Positions 29,118 to 37,869 of a stretch of 64,000 nt of DNA are shown in pieces; within the stretch, counting starts at the first letter, position 1; every line of letters starts with the position of its first letter. The stretch lies in NCBI RefSeq assembly GCF_000961095.1, contig NZ_CP011058.1, positions 4,790,001 to 4,854,000 on the forward strand, given 5' to 3'. Under the pieces are notes generated by a model. It made no database searches. It saw only the letters and a list, made by a program, of their open reading frames with translations, and was not told the origin of the DNA. This stretch comes from Paenibacillus beijingensis (GTDB taxonomy: Bacteria > Bacillota > Bacilli > Paenibacillales > Paenibacillaceae). A program made the translations under genes and the position numbers.

Positions 29118-30038
29118 ATGCTATACGATTGTATTATTGTCGGAGGGGGGCCAGCGGGCTTAAACGCGGCTCTCGTGCTAGGCAGGGCGAAGCGGCAGGT
29201 GCTTCTGTTCGATGACAATAAGCCGCGAAATGCCGTAACGAAGCATTCTCACGGATTTATTACCCGTGACGGCATCAGTCCGGCGGGCTTTCGGGATATC
29301 GCCCATTCGGAAATCGGCAGTTACCCGTCCGTACATATCCGGAATGAACGGATTACGCGCATTCGATCGTCGAATAAAAACTTTTTTGAGGCGTACACCG
29401 GGGCGGGGGAGACGTTCACCGCCCGCAAGATTATGCTGGCGACGGGACTTAAAGAAATTTTACCGGATGTAAACGGCATTCATCATTTCTATGGCCGAAG
29501 CTTGTTTAATTGCGCTTATTGCGACGGCTGGGAGCTGCGGGACAAACCGCTCGTTGTGATCGGGGAGAACGCGCATCTGTTTCATTTGGCCAAAACGGTT
29601 TCGAACTGGAGCCGGGATGTCGTTGCCTGTTCGAACGGATACCGGCCGCTGACATCCGAACAGAGCAGCATGCTGCTGCGAAAAGGGATACGGGTGATCG
29701 AGCATCGAATTGCGGCACTGGAAGGGAAAGACGGACGATTGAAACGGATCGTATTTTTCAATAACGAGAAGCTGGAACGTGAAGGCGGGTTCGTGTCTCC
29801 GCAATGGACGCAGGCTTCTTCCTTGGGAGAGGAGCTTGGATGTTCCCTGAGCGCCAGAGGCGGAATTCAGACCGATGAATTCGGGAGAACAACGGTACAA
29901 GGCGTCTATGCTAGCGGAGATACTTCGATTATCGCTCCATCGCAGCTCATTATCGCAGCGGCGGAAGGAAGCAGGGCGGCGATGGGCGTCAATGCCGATT
30001 TGATTCAGGACGAATTCGAACCGGAAGGTTATTTGTAA
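29118..30038 (+). CDS. Thioredoxin-reductase-like FAD/NAD(P) oxidoreductase
   Basis: About 306 residues. It has the FAD Rossmann motif IIVGGGPAGLNAALVLGRA, a redox pair in FNCAYCDGW, and the FAD-end motif TTVQGVYASGDTSIIAPSQLIIAAAEGSRAA. The CxxC position is that of thioredoxin reductases. The second nucleotide motif is atypical (LVVIGENAHLFHLAK in place of G-x-G-x-x-A/G), so NADPH use is uncertain. The ATG at 29118 is preferred over GTG at 29109, which is too close to the GGGAGG site. Its redox partner is not evident. Confidence 0.85.
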   Translation: MLYDCIIVGGGPAGLNAALVLGRAKRQVLLFDDNKPRNAVTKHSHGFITRDGISPAGFRDIAHSEIGSYPSVHIRNERITRIRSSNKNFFEAYTGAGETFTARKIMLATGLKEILPDVNGIHHFYGRSLFNCAYCDGWELRDKPLVVIGENAHLFHLAKTVSNWSRDVVACSNGYRPLTSEQSSMLLRKGIRVIEHRIAALEGKDGRLKRIVFFNNEKLEREGGFVSPQWTQASSLGEELGCSLSARGGIQTDEFGRTTVQGVYASGDTSIIAPSQLIIAAAEGSRAAMGVNADLIQDEFEPEGYL

Positions 30039-30082
30039 ACCGGTCGAAGTCGTCTTTTTCTTTAGCTGATTATATTGCGTTA

Positions 30083-30111
30083 TTTACAAACCGATGGTCG
30101 GTTTGTATAAT
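30083..30111 (+). promoter_or_regulatory. Promoter with embedded palindromic operator for the tetR gene
   Basis: TTTACA (30083-30088) and TATAAT (30106-30111) are separated by exactly 17 bases. The spacer is filled by a perfect inverted repeat, ACAAACCGA-TGG-TCGGTTTGT at 30086-30106. A repressor bound here would block RNA polymerase, so TetR autoregulation is very likely. Confidence 0.9.
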
Positions 30112-30165
30112 AGTGATAACCGACAGAAATCAGCAATGATTTGATCCACCAAATAAGGAGCCATT

Positions 30166-30786
30166 ATGAAAAGAGAACAAAAACGGGAGCAGACGCTGCA
30201 ATTGTTGCTCGATACGACCAAAACGCTCATCAGCGAAAAAGGATGTACGCAAACGACGCTCAGCGATATTATGCAGCAGTCGGGGCTGTCTAAAGGCGCA
30301 ATATTCCATTATGTCAGCAGCAAGGACGAACTGTTCTCCCTCGTTCTCAAAGCTGCAGTGGACGAGACAAACAACCGGTTTTTCGATGCGGTGCATCTCG
30401 GGGAGAAGGAATTTGACGCCCCGATGCAGGAGATTGCCAAGGGCATCTCCATTCTGGGCGATGCGGGCGATGTCACCAATCTCATCCTGATGTATTTGAT
30501 CAGCAAGAGCGACCAGCCGGCAGTTAAAGAAGTATTGAATCATTTTTATGAGCATTCGGTTCGTACGTCGAAGAAGTGGATTGCAACCGGCCAACAGCAC
30601 GGAATCATTCCGCCTCATATAAATGCCGACCAAACGGCAGAGCTGTTCGTTCTGCTGTCTTACGGCCTGCGGGTACGGGCGGCAATGAATTCCGAGTCCG
30701 CCTTTGGCATTTCCGACTTTGTCGGATTTATTACCGGAATACTGCAGCCAGGCGGCAAGGACAAGGAAAACAGCGCGAATAGCTGA
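30166..30786 (+). CDS. TetR/AcrR-family transcriptional repressor
   Basis: A 206-residue regulator. The N-terminal helix-turn-helix is QLLLDTTKTLISEKGCTQTTLSDIMQQSGLSKGAIFHYVSSKDELFSLVLK, a typical TetR-type DNA-binding domain. The C-terminal ligand-binding part is variable. The ATG follows AAGGAG. A palindromic operator lies in its own promoter. It is followed 41 bases later by a DoxX-type membrane protein that it probably controls. Confidence 0.93.
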   Translation: MKREQKREQTLQLLLDTTKTLISEKGCTQTTLSDIMQQSGLSKGAIFHYVSSKDELFSLVLKAAVDETNNRFFDAVHLGEKEFDAPMQEIAKGISILGDAGDVTNLILMYLISKSDQPAVKEVLNHFYEHSVRTSKKWIATGQQHGIIPPHINADQTAELFVLLSYGLRVRAAMNSESAFGISDFVGFITGILQPGGKDKENSANS

Positions 30787-30827
30787 ATGCTGTACAAATG
30801 GATTGAACAAGAGGAGATGTGATTTCG

Positions 30828-31277
30828 ATGGCCCCGTTTATTATGCTGGCCGGTTCGTTTTTGCTGTTCCGGTCGCTTGGATGGATTGGCTTGCCGTTTT
30901 TCGATCGTTGGATATTCGATCTGCAGCTTGCGGTTGCGTGCATGTTTGTGCTGACAGCGTCGGCCCACTGGGGAAAAAGACGTCCGGACTTGATCAGGAT
31001 GGTGCCGCGGTCGTTTCCGAAGCCGGGTTTGATCGTCACGCTGACAGGGTGGCTGGAGCTGATCGGCGCCGCCGGCATTGTAATTCCTGCTGTTTCGCAG
31101 CTAGCCGCCATTGGTCTTTCGCTCTTGCTTCTCGCCATGTTTCCCGCGAACATTCGGGCCGCCCGGGAAGGAATCGCGATTGCCGGCAAGCCTGCTACGC
31201 CGATTGGACTCCGCACCATTCTGCAAATTGTTTTTTTGACCGCGATATTGCTTGCGGGTTTTTCATCGAACGTTTAA
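30828..31277 (+). CDS. DoxX-like small membrane protein
   Basis: About 149 residues with four predicted membrane helices (for example PFIMLAGSFLLFRSLGWIG and GLIVTLTGWLELIGAAGIVIP). The GWLELIGAAGIVIP segment is the DoxX family core. The exact role of such proteins in Firmicutes is unsettled, with links to oxidative or thiol stress. The ATG at 30828 is 11 bases after GAGGAG; a GTG nine bases earlier is too close to that site. It is cotranscribed with tetR. Confidence 0.8.
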   Translation: MAPFIMLAGSFLLFRSLGWIGLPFFDRWIFDLQLAVACMFVLTASAHWGKRRPDLIRMVPRSFPKPGLIVTLTGWLELIGAAGIVIPAVSQLAAIGLSLLLLAMFPANIRAAREGIAIAGKPATPIGLRTILQIVFLTAILLAGFSSNV

Positions 31278-31302
31278 TCGAATAAGCATAGGAAAAACAA
31301 TT

Positions 31303-31330
31303 AGTTTACATAACTATAGGAATGTTAACT
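31303..31330 (+). repeat. Xer/dif-like 28-bp site, copy 1
   Basis: Left arm AGTTTACATAA, centre CTATAG, right arm GAATGTTAACT. It has the 11-6-11 layout of a Xer recombination site and matches three other intergenic copies in the window. The left arm is the reverse complement of the XerD half-site of the Bacillus subtilis dif sequence as I recall it. Confidence 0.6.
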
Positions 31331-31355
31331 TATTTTCTTAAATCGCTAAAAAATC

Positions 31356-31406
31356 GACGTGCGCCATACGGATGAGATCAACTGCATCCCGGATGGCGTC
31401 TTTTTG
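31356..31406 (+). terminator. Terminator after tetR-doxX
   Basis: The stem GACGTGCGCCAT with ATGGCGTC, and inner GGAT/ATCC, is followed by five Ts. Confidence 0.85.
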
Positions 31407-31629
31407 TTTCTAAAACTTAGTCACACCTCGCCCGGCAAGTTCTTTTGTCAATATCATGTGAGATATTTGGGCTAAAATCACCCTTTTTCACGGGTTGAGA
31501 CTATTATTCCAATTAAATGTAAGAAAAATTATCTTCATTTGTTATTAAAAAATGTCGGATTTTCTAATTCCGCGTAGGATGCCTGTTATCTTGAATCTAG
31601 TAGTTCAAGCGGCAGGAGGGGGCCACACC

Positions 31630-32352
31630 ATGATCTCATTTAAAAATGTGGACAAGCATTACGGCAGTTTTCACGTGTTGCAAAATATTAATCTCACGAT
31701 TGAACAGGGAGAAGTCGTTGTTGTCATCGGTCCTTCCGGTTCCGGCAAAAGTACGATGCTTCGCTGCATTAACCGATTGGAAACGATCACCAGCGGTTCG
31801 TTATCGGTAGGCGGGGTTGAAGTCAATGACAAGAAAACGGACATTAACCGGCTGCGGGCGGACATTGGAATGGTTTTTCAACATTTTAACTTGTATCCGC
31901 ACATGAAAGTGATCGACAATATTACGCTTGCGCCGGTTAAAGTGCTTGGCAAATCGAAACTTGAAGCGGTCGAAACGGCGGAGTTCTATTTGAACAAAGT
32001 CGGCATCGGCAATAAAGCGAACGCTTATCCGTCCGAGCTCTCCGGAGGCCAGCAGCAGCGCGTCGCGATCGCACGCGGGCTGGCGATGAAGCCGAAGGTA
32101 ATGCTCTTTGACGAACCGACTTCCGCGCTCGATCCGGAAATGGTCGGCGAAGTGCTGGACGTCATGAAGACGCTGGCGCGGGAAGGGATGACGATGGTTG
32201 TTGTCACCCACGAGATGGGCTTTGCCCGCGAAGTGGCCGACCGGGTCATCTTTATGGATCACGGTCAAATCGTAGAGGAAGCAGCACCGGCTGAGTTTTT
32301 TGCGAATCCGCGTGAAGAGCGGGCCCGCACATTCTTAAGCCGTCTGTTATAA
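31630..32352 (+). CDS. glnQ: Glutamine-type polar amino-acid ABC transporter ATPase
   Basis: About 240 residues. Walker A GPSGSGKST, Q-loop MVFQHFNLYPHM, signature LSGGQQQRVAIARGLAM, Walker B VMLFDEPTSALDPE and switch His VVVTHEMGF are all intact; the QHFNLYPH form marks the polar amino-acid family. The ATG at 31630 is chosen over an in-frame ATG at 31552 because GGAGGGGG precedes it. It starts an operon with a binding lipoprotein and two permeases. The GlnK/GlnL pair next door makes glutamine the best substrate guess. Confidence 0.9.
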   Translation: MISFKNVDKHYGSFHVLQNINLTIEQGEVVVVIGPSGSGKSTMLRCINRLETITSGSLSVGGVEVNDKKTDINRLRADIGMVFQHFNLYPHMKVIDNITLAPVKVLGKSKLEAVETAEFYLNKVGIGNKANAYPSELSGGQQQRVAIARGLAMKPKVMLFDEPTSALDPEMVGEVLDVMKTLAREGMTMVVVTHEMGFAREVADRVIFMDHGQIVEEAAPAEFFANPREERARTFLSRLL

Positions 32353-32384
32353 AAAAATCATTTTATTGGAGAGGGGTATTACGA

Positions 32385-33260
32385 ATGGTAAAAAGATCGA
32401 AATGGTGGATCACAGGATTAGTCGGATTGATGTTCATTCTGGCATTGGCCGGATGCGGGGCGAAAGAATCGAATTCCGGTTCGACTGCATCGGAGGCGAC
32501 AAACTCAACGTCGGGAGCAGGAAGCGAAGGGGAATCCTCCGGAAGCCAAACGCTTGATGCGATTAAAAAGCGGGATAAACTGGTTGTCGGCGTGAAGTAC
32601 GATACCCGCCTCTTTGGTCTGAAAGATCCGGCCTCCGGCAACGTGGAAGGCTTCGATATTGACATTGCCAAAGCGCTTGCGAAGAAGGTTCTGGGCGATG
32701 AAACCAAGCTTGAGCTGAAGGAAGTGACGTCCAAGACGCGGATCCCGATGCTGAAAAACGGCGACATCGACGCCATCATCGCGACGATGACCATTACCGA
32801 AGAGCGCAAGGAGCAGGTCGAGTTCTCCGATGTTTATTTTAAAGCCGGACAATCTCTGCTCGTTAAAAAAGGAAGCCCGATTACCGGACTGCCGGACGTG
32901 AAGAAAGGCGTCAAAGTACTGGCGGTTAAAGGTTCCACGTCTGTCGACAACATTAAAGAAAAAGCACCTGAAGCGACGGTTCTTCAATTCGAAACGTATC
33001 TCGATGCATTCAACGCGCTCAAAGCCGGTCAAGGCGAAGTGCTGACGACCGATAACGCCATCCTGCTCGGACTGAGCAGCCAGGATTCGAACTACGTGCT
33101 TGTTGGTGATACTTTCACCGACGAACCGTACGGCATTGCCGTCGTTAAAGGCGATACGGGCTTTGCGAAAACGATCAACGATTTGCTGGCTGAAATGAAA
33201 GCGGACGGTTCCTATGCCGAAATCTACAAAAAATGGTTCAATGAGGAACCAAAAATTTAA
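32385..33260 (+). CDS. glnH: Amino-acid-binding lipoprotein of the glutamine-type ABC transporter
   Basis: A 291-residue family-3 solute-binding protein. The signal peptide ends in the lipobox LAGC (about residue 22), followed by a Ser/Gly-rich linker. The mature protein has KLVVGVKYDTRLFGLKDPASGNVEGFDIDIAKAL and TITEERKEQVEFSDVYFKAGQSLLV, typical of glutamine/glutamate receptors. The ATG follows GGAGAGGGG. It lies 32 bases after the ATPase gene. Exact ligand specificity among Gln, Glu, Asp and Asn is not provable from sequence. Confidence 0.9.
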   Translation: MVKRSKWWITGLVGLMFILALAGCGAKESNSGSTASEATNSTSGAGSEGESSGSQTLDAIKKRDKLVVGVKYDTRLFGLKDPASGNVEGFDIDIAKALAKKVLGDETKLELKEVTSKTRIPMLKNGDIDAIIATMTITEERKEQVEFSDVYFKAGQSLLVKKGSPITGLPDVKKGVKVLAVKGSTSVDNIKEKAPEATVLQFETYLDAFNALKAGQGEVLTTDNAILLGLSSQDSNYVLVGDTFTDEPYGIAVVKGDTGFAKTINDLLAEMKADGSYAEIYKKWFNEEPKI

Positions 33261-33284
33261 GCCATAAAGGAAGCTAACCGACGG

Positions 33285-33308
33285 GATGAGCCGTGTATGC
33301 GGCTCATC
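33285..33308 (+). other. Intercistronic hairpin after the binding-protein gene
   Basis: A perfect 9-bp stem (GATGAGCCG, loop TGTATG, CGGCTCATC) lies without a T run between receptor and permease genes. Such hairpins usually stabilise the abundant receptor mRNA or partly limit read-through. Confidence 0.7.
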
Positions 33309-33352
33309 TTCGTCCATATAAGGGGATAAGTTAAGGCAAGGGGGCGTAGGCC

Positions 33353-33991
33353 ATGTTGGATTTCTCGATACTTACGGATTATTGGGGCACGTTCATGTTG
33401 GGGTTCTGGAATACCGTTAAGGCTAGCGTCATTGCGCTTGCGGCAAGTCTGCTGCTCGGTACGATCGTTGCCGTGTGCCGGATTTCGGTCTTTGCTCCGC
33501 TTCGTTGGATCAGTACGGCATTTACGGAATTTGTCCGCAACATTCCGCTATTGTTAATCGTTCTTCTGATGTATTTGGGTTTTAGGCTGCCGGGCTTTGC
33601 GGCCGGAGTGACGGGACTGAGCATTTATACCGCTGCCTTTATCGCCGAGGCGATTCGCGCCGGCATTCAGTCGATCCCGAAAGGGCAGAGCGAAGCGGCG
33701 CGCGCGACGGGGCTGACTTATTTGCAGACGATGCGTTTCGTCGTGCTTCCGCAAGCGTTCAAAATCGTCATTCCCCCGCTCGGCAACCAGTTTTTGAACC
33801 TGGTGAAAAACTCTTCGATTCTTGCTGTTGTCGCCGGCATGGACATTATGTACTACGCCGATATTATTTCAACGGATACCTTTGTCGTGTTCAGCGTTTA
33901 TATTTTTGTCGCCTGCTTCTATCTGCTGCTGACGATCCCGCTTAGTGCAGCGATCAGCTACTTGGAACGCCGGCTGCATACAAGCCGATAA
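33353..33991 (+). CDS. glnM: Glutamine-type ABC transporter permease (first)
   Basis: A 212-residue His/Glu/Gln/Arg-family permease with about five helices. It has EFVRNIPLLLIVLLMYLGF and the ATPase-coupling EAA loop SEAARATGLTYLQTMRFVVLPQAFKIVIPPLGNQFLNLVKNSS. The ATG follows AAGGGGGC. It probably forms a heterodimer with the permease at 34088. Confidence 0.9.
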   Translation: MLDFSILTDYWGTFMLGFWNTVKASVIALAASLLLGTIVAVCRISVFAPLRWISTAFTEFVRNIPLLLIVLLMYLGFRLPGFAAGVTGLSIYTAAFIAEAIRAGIQSIPKGQSEAARATGLTYLQTMRFVVLPQAFKIVIPPLGNQFLNLVKNSSILAVVAGMDIMYYADIISTDTFVVFSVYIFVACFYLLLTIPLSAAISYLERRLHTSR

Positions 33992-33995
33992 GCTT

Positions 33996-34067
33996 ATGCT
34001 TACGAAGTGGTTTTGCCTCCGGCAAAGCCTAAGTCGATGCTTACGAAGTGGTTTTGCCTCCGGCAAA
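33996..34067 (+). repeat. Tandem 31-bp direct repeat, each with a small hairpin
   Basis: Two identical 31-base units, at 33996-34026 and 34037-34067 (41-base period), each begin ATGCTTACGAAGTGG and end in the hairpin TTTTGCC-TCC-GGCAAA. They fill nearly the whole gap between the two permease genes and end just before the AGGAGGGG site. The layout resembles an intergenic REP-like element. Confidence 0.9.
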
Positions 34068-34087
34068 ACTTTAGGAGGGGTCAACAG

Positions 34088-34738
34088 ATGAATTTTAGCG
34101 ATGCTTTTTCACCGTCGAATTTGAAATTTCTGGCTGAAGGCTTCCTGGTGACGCTGGAAGTCGCATTTATTGCCATTATACTCAGTTTTATTGTCGGTTG
34201 CGTCGTCGGCACGCTCCGTTATACGAAGTTGAAAGTGGTATCGCCGATTCTCGGCGTATGTGTACAGATTATCCGCAATTTGCCGCTGCTGCTTGTTTTG
34301 TTCTTTACCTTTTTTGCATTGCCGGAAATCGGAATTAAGATGGGCGTCTTTACGTCCGCCGTTGTGGCGCTTACCATTTTCGAGGGGGCGATGATCGCCG
34401 AAATCGTCCGCAGCGGACTGAACTCGATCCCAAAGGGCCAGATTGAAGCGGGCCGCGCATCCGGCCTCAGTTATACGCAAACGTTATGGCACATTGTTCT
34501 CCCGCAAGCGTTAAGACGAATGGTGCCTCCGCTCGTCAGCCAGTTCATCTCGTTGCTGAAAGACACGTCGCTTGCCGTAATCATCTCGCTGCCGGAGCTG
34601 ATGCACAATGTGCAGATTGTCAGCGCACAGCACCCGAATATCGTTTTCCCGATCCTCATACTGGCAGCAGTTGCTTATTTCACGGTGAACTACATCCTTT
34701 CGATCATTTCCAAACGGTTTGAATCGAAGTTTGTTTAA
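34088..34738 (+). CDS. glnP: Glutamine-type ABC transporter permease (second)
   Basis: About 216 residues, same family as the gene at 33353. It has QIIRNLPLLLVLFFTFFALP and the coupling loop IEAGRASGLSYTQTLWHIVLPQALRRMVPPLVSQFISLLKDTSL. The frame is open from 34007 through the direct repeat, but the start is ATG at 34088 behind AGGAGGGG. It is the last gene of the transporter operon; the sensor kinase gene follows 130 bases later. Confidence 0.9.
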   Translation: MNFSDAFSPSNLKFLAEGFLVTLEVAFIAIILSFIVGCVVGTLRYTKLKVVSPILGVCVQIIRNLPLLLVLFFTFFALPEIGIKMGVFTSAVVALTIFEGAMIAEIVRSGLNSIPKGQIEAGRASGLSYTQTLWHIVLPQALRRMVPPLVSQFISLLKDTSLAVIISLPELMHNVQIVSAQHPNIVFPILILAAVAYFTVNYILSIISKRFESKFV

Positions 34739-34870
34739 GCGGTGCCATTGTAATGGATAGGCCCGCTTGGATGAGAAGAAGTTGCAAAGTTACCGGAAAT
34801 CATTAGACTTGAATCTAAGCCTGTATAGGCTGGGCTTCCTTCTAAAAATATGATCCGGAGTGGAGACGCC

Positions 34871-36160
34871 GTGCAGCGACTGCATAAGTACAAATTCATC
34901 CAGATTCTCATCGTTGGCCTGTGCACAGCAGTAGCCGGCGAGGTGAAAATAACGCCGTTTGGCGCAGAGTTGTTTCGCATCGGACTTGGAGCCCCCGTTT
35001 TTTTGCTGTTTTTGCTCTACAGACGCAGCTTGAATGTAGTCGTGACCGGAATCGTGACCGGAGCCGCGGTCATCCTGTACCGGATGCTCTTGCTCTGGCT
35101 GAATCAACCCGAAGCTTTTTCATTGCTTGATGGGTTCCGTATTCATGCCGCCGGAGGATTGTATTATGTCGTTTACGGCTCGCTCTTTTTTTTCATTAAG
35201 AACAGACTGAATGATTATCAGCCGCTTGTGCTCGGCTTTGTTGTCGCAGCGATCGATTGCCTGGCAAACATTGCCGAATTGTCCGGTCGTGCATTTATTT
35301 ATCAGGCAGGCTATTCACACCGGTCTGCGGGCATCATGATCGCGCTTGTCGCCATCGTCCGCAGTTTCTTCATCATCGGTCTCTTCAGCAGCATCTCCAT
35401 CAGTCGGATGAGAACGATACAGGCGGAGCAGGAGAAACGGATGGAGCAAATGCTGCAAATTTTTGCCGGATTGTACGGCGAGGCGTTTTATTTGCGGAAA
35501 TCGATGGATACGATCGAACGGGTTACCGCAAACAGCTATGAGCTGTATGAGCAGCTGAAGAGCGACCAGCTGAACGGATATGGGCAGACGGCGCTGCGCA
35601 TCACTCAACAATTCCATGAAGTGAAAAAAGATTCGCAGCGGATTCTTGCCGGTCTGCTCAAGCTGTTCGACACGGAAGTTGTAACCGAAATGAGTCTGAA
35701 GGAAATTATCCACTATGTCGTGAAAGCGAACAGCGAATATGGTAATATGCTTAACAAGGATGTCTCGATCTTCAAAGACATTGACGTCAATTATGAAACC
35801 TCATCCTACATTCCGCTCTTGACGGTGCTTAATAATTTGGTCGCCAATGCAATTGAAGCGATTAAGATTAAAGGCTTTGTCAGTCTTAAAGTGTATGAAA
35901 AGGATGACCTGACGTTCTTCATCGTCACCGATAACGGGCGGGGAATCGCCGAACAGGACGCGGAGCTTGTGTTTGAGCCGGGTTTTACGACGAAGTTTAA
36001 TGACAAAGGTATCGCATCGACCGGCATCGGGTTGTCCCATGTAAAGGATATTGTCCGGTCCTTTGAAGGAAGCATTCAACTGACCACGCAGAAGTCGGGG
36101 ATTAACTCGACCGAATTTACGGTTAGCTTACCCACGAATAAGATTAGAAAGAGAGGGTAG
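34871..36160 (+). CDS. glnK: GlnK-type sensor histidine kinase
   Basis: About 429 residues. The N-terminal part has about six membrane helices (residues 8-185). The dimerisation segment has the phospho-acceptor region RITQQFHEVKKDSQRI. The ATPase domain has LNNLVANAIEAI (N box), VTDNGRGIAE (G1) and GIASTGIGLSHVKDIV (G2). This matches the GlnK/YcbA kinase that senses glutamine in Bacillus. GTG at 34871 is chosen because GGAGTGGAG precedes it; the ATG at 34850 lacks a site. The response regulator gene starts four bases after its stop. Confidence 0.88.
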   Translation: MQRLHKYKFIQILIVGLCTAVAGEVKITPFGAELFRIGLGAPVFLLFLLYRRSLNVVVTGIVTGAAVILYRMLLLWLNQPEAFSLLDGFRIHAAGGLYYVVYGSLFFFIKNRLNDYQPLVLGFVVAAIDCLANIAELSGRAFIYQAGYSHRSAGIMIALVAIVRSFFIIGLFSSISISRMRTIQAEQEKRMEQMLQIFAGLYGEAFYLRKSMDTIERVTANSYELYEQLKSDQLNGYGQTALRITQQFHEVKKDSQRILAGLLKLFDTEVVTEMSLKEIIHYVVKANSEYGNMLNKDVSIFKDIDVNYETSSYIPLLTVLNNLVANAIEAIKIKGFVSLKVYEKDDLTFFIVTDNGRGIAEQDAELVFEPGFTTKFNDKGIASTGIGLSHVKDIVRSFEGSIQLTTQKSGINSTEFTVSLPTNKIRKRG

Positions 36161-36164
36161 GCCA

Positions 36165-37058
36165 TTGGCGATCTCGTTTTGTATTGTGGATGACGACGCG
36201 GCCAGCAGAAGGATGCTGGAAAATATTATCGAGGACAGTGGCATCGGCAAAGTGACCGGCGTCGCATCTGGCGGGGTGGAAGGTGCGGAAGTCATCTTTT
36301 ACTTGAAACCGGATGTCGTGCTGATCGACCTGCTGATGCCCGATCAAGACGGAATCGAGACGATCGCGCAACTAAACCAGCGCGGTTTTATTGGCAAGTA
36401 TGTCATGATTTCGCAAATTGAAAACAAAGAGATGGTTGCAAGAGCTTATCAGCAGGGAATCGAATATTTCATCCAGAAGCCGATAAATAGGGTCGAGGTT
36501 GAAGCCGTGCTGCGGAAAGTGTGCGAGCGCTGGAAGCTGGACCGCTACATATCGGAAATTAAGATGTCATTTGCCAAGCTGGACATGATCCAGGAACAAC
36601 CGCCGGAGCCCGAACAGAAAAAGGATGTCCGCGATATCGTTAACGTGATTTTGATGGATATGGGCATTGTCGGTGAAACCGGGAGCAAAGACATTTTGTT
36701 TATGATGGAATATTTGATCAAAGAGAAAGGGACTTTTCTCCCGTTGAAAGAATTGTACGAGGTTGCGGCTCAATCGTACAAATCGGTGCCAAACGAGATT
36801 CAGAAGGAATCGAGAGCGATCGAGCAGCGGATCAGGCGGACCGTTATGGTCGCGCTGACGAATCTTGCTTCAATCGGACTGACGGATTACAGCAATCCTA
36901 AATTTGAATATTATGCGCCGCTGTACTTTGATTTTCAGGACGTCAGGCTGAAGATGAAAGAAATGGAAGATGAAGATCAGACGGGGAAAGGCAAGGTAAA
37001 CATTAAGAAATTTTTGCAAGTGCTCTATTTTGAAACGTTGAACAAGTTTAATAATTAA
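36165..37058 (+). CDS. glnL: GlnL-type response regulator (receiver plus YcbB domain)
   Basis: A 297-residue response regulator. The receiver is residues 1-120, with acidic patch FCIVDDDAAS, phospho-acceptor Asp in PDVVLIDLLMPDQDGIE and Lys in FIQKPINRVE. The C-terminal YcbB-type output domain (from about 155) has the helix-rich YLIKEKGTFLPLKELYEVAAQSY. GlnL regulates glutamine uptake and glutaminase genes in Bacillus. Here it follows glnK by four bases and lies next to the transporter it probably controls. The start is TTG at 36165 after GAGAGGGTAGG. Confidence 0.9.
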   Translation: MAISFCIVDDDAASRRMLENIIEDSGIGKVTGVASGGVEGAEVIFYLKPDVVLIDLLMPDQDGIETIAQLNQRGFIGKYVMISQIENKEMVARAYQQGIEYFIQKPINRVEVEAVLRKVCERWKLDRYISEIKMSFAKLDMIQEQPPEPEQKKDVRDIVNVILMDMGIVGETGSKDILFMMEYLIKEKGTFLPLKELYEVAAQSYKSVPNEIQKESRAIEQRIRRTVMVALTNLASIGLTDYSNPKFEYYAPLYFDFQDVRLKMKEMEDEDQTGKGKVNIKKFLQVLYFETLNKFNN

Positions 37059-37076
37059 TATTAATGATGCAGATAC

Positions 37077-37096
37077 GGGCCGGAAGGCTCTTTTTT
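37077..37096 (+). terminator. Terminator after glnL
   Basis: A short stem (GGGCC, loop GGAA, GGCTC) is followed by six Ts. Confidence 0.8.
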
Positions 37097-37184
37097 GTGC
37101 ATAGGGGAGCAGTCGGATGGACGCTGTAAATGAATCTTAGAGTCCTCCCATTTTCATCCATAATGAATTGGGAGGAGGGGTACG

Positions 37185-37820
37185 ATGAATATTGTTAGGC
37201 TGCGTTTTAGCGCTTTTGGGCTAACGGTGCTGTTGGGGCTTGCTTTTTTAATGGTTGGATTTTATGTTGAATTTGGACAAATAAGACGATTCGATGCTGC
37301 TGGAAGTGCTTTTGTCGCCCGTTTTGAATGTCCTGTCATGACAGCGGTTATGAAAGGGCTCACGTTTATCGGTTCGCCTGCGATGACTCTCCTATTGACG
37401 GTTGCTGCTTCGTTGTTCCTTTATTTTGCGGCAGGTCACCGCAGGGAAACGATTTTCTTTATTACCGTGGTAGCTGGAGCTTTATTATTAAATCCGTTTA
37501 TGAAAAATTTGTTTCACCGGGAAAGGCCCAATACGAATCGTCTAATCGAGGTAACCGGCTTGAGCTTCCCGAGCGGGCATTCGATGGCGGCGTTTGCGCT
37601 GTACGGAACGCTTTGCTATCTGCTGTGGCGTAACGTGAGCCATGCGGCGGGAAGAACGCTGCTGATCGCTTCCGGACTATTTATGACCGCAGGAATCGGG
37701 ATCAGCCGGATTTATTTGGGCGTCCATTATCCGAGCGATGTGCTCGGCGGCTATTTGGCGACAGCTGCCTGGTTATGTCTTTCGATTTGCATGTTCAATA
37801 AAAGGCTTAGCCGCCCGTAA
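37185..37820 (+). CDS. PAP2-family membrane phosphatase
   Basis: A 211-residue protein with about six helices. The phosphatidic-acid-phosphatase motifs are KNLFHRERPN (KX6RP), PSGHS and SRIYLGVHYPSDV (SRX5HX3D), so it is catalytically complete. Family members dephosphorylate undecaprenyl pyrophosphate, phosphatidate or phosphatidylglycerol phosphate at the membrane. The ATG follows GGGAGGAGGGG. It is monocistronic and closed by a shared terminator. Confidence 0.9.
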   Translation: MNIVRLRFSAFGLTVLLGLAFLMVGFYVEFGQIRRFDAAGSAFVARFECPVMTAVMKGLTFIGSPAMTLLLTVAASLFLYFAAGHRRETIFFITVVAGALLLNPFMKNLFHRERPNTNRLIEVTGLSFPSGHSMAAFALYGTLCYLLWRNVSHAAGRTLLIASGLFMTAGIGISRIYLGVHYPSDVLGGYLATAAWLCLSICMFNKRLSRP

Positions 37821-37828
37821 TGAATACG

Positions 37829-37868
37829 AAGACGGCTTCCCTGTTCGATCAGGGAAGCCGTCTTTTTA
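37829..37868. terminator. Bidirectional terminator between the PAP2 gene and gbsR
   Basis: A perfect 15-bp stem (AAGACGGCTTCCCTG / CAGGGAAGCCGTCTT) has Ts to the right. It lies between convergent gene ends at 37820 and 37870. Confidence 0.92.
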
Positions 37869-37869
37869 C

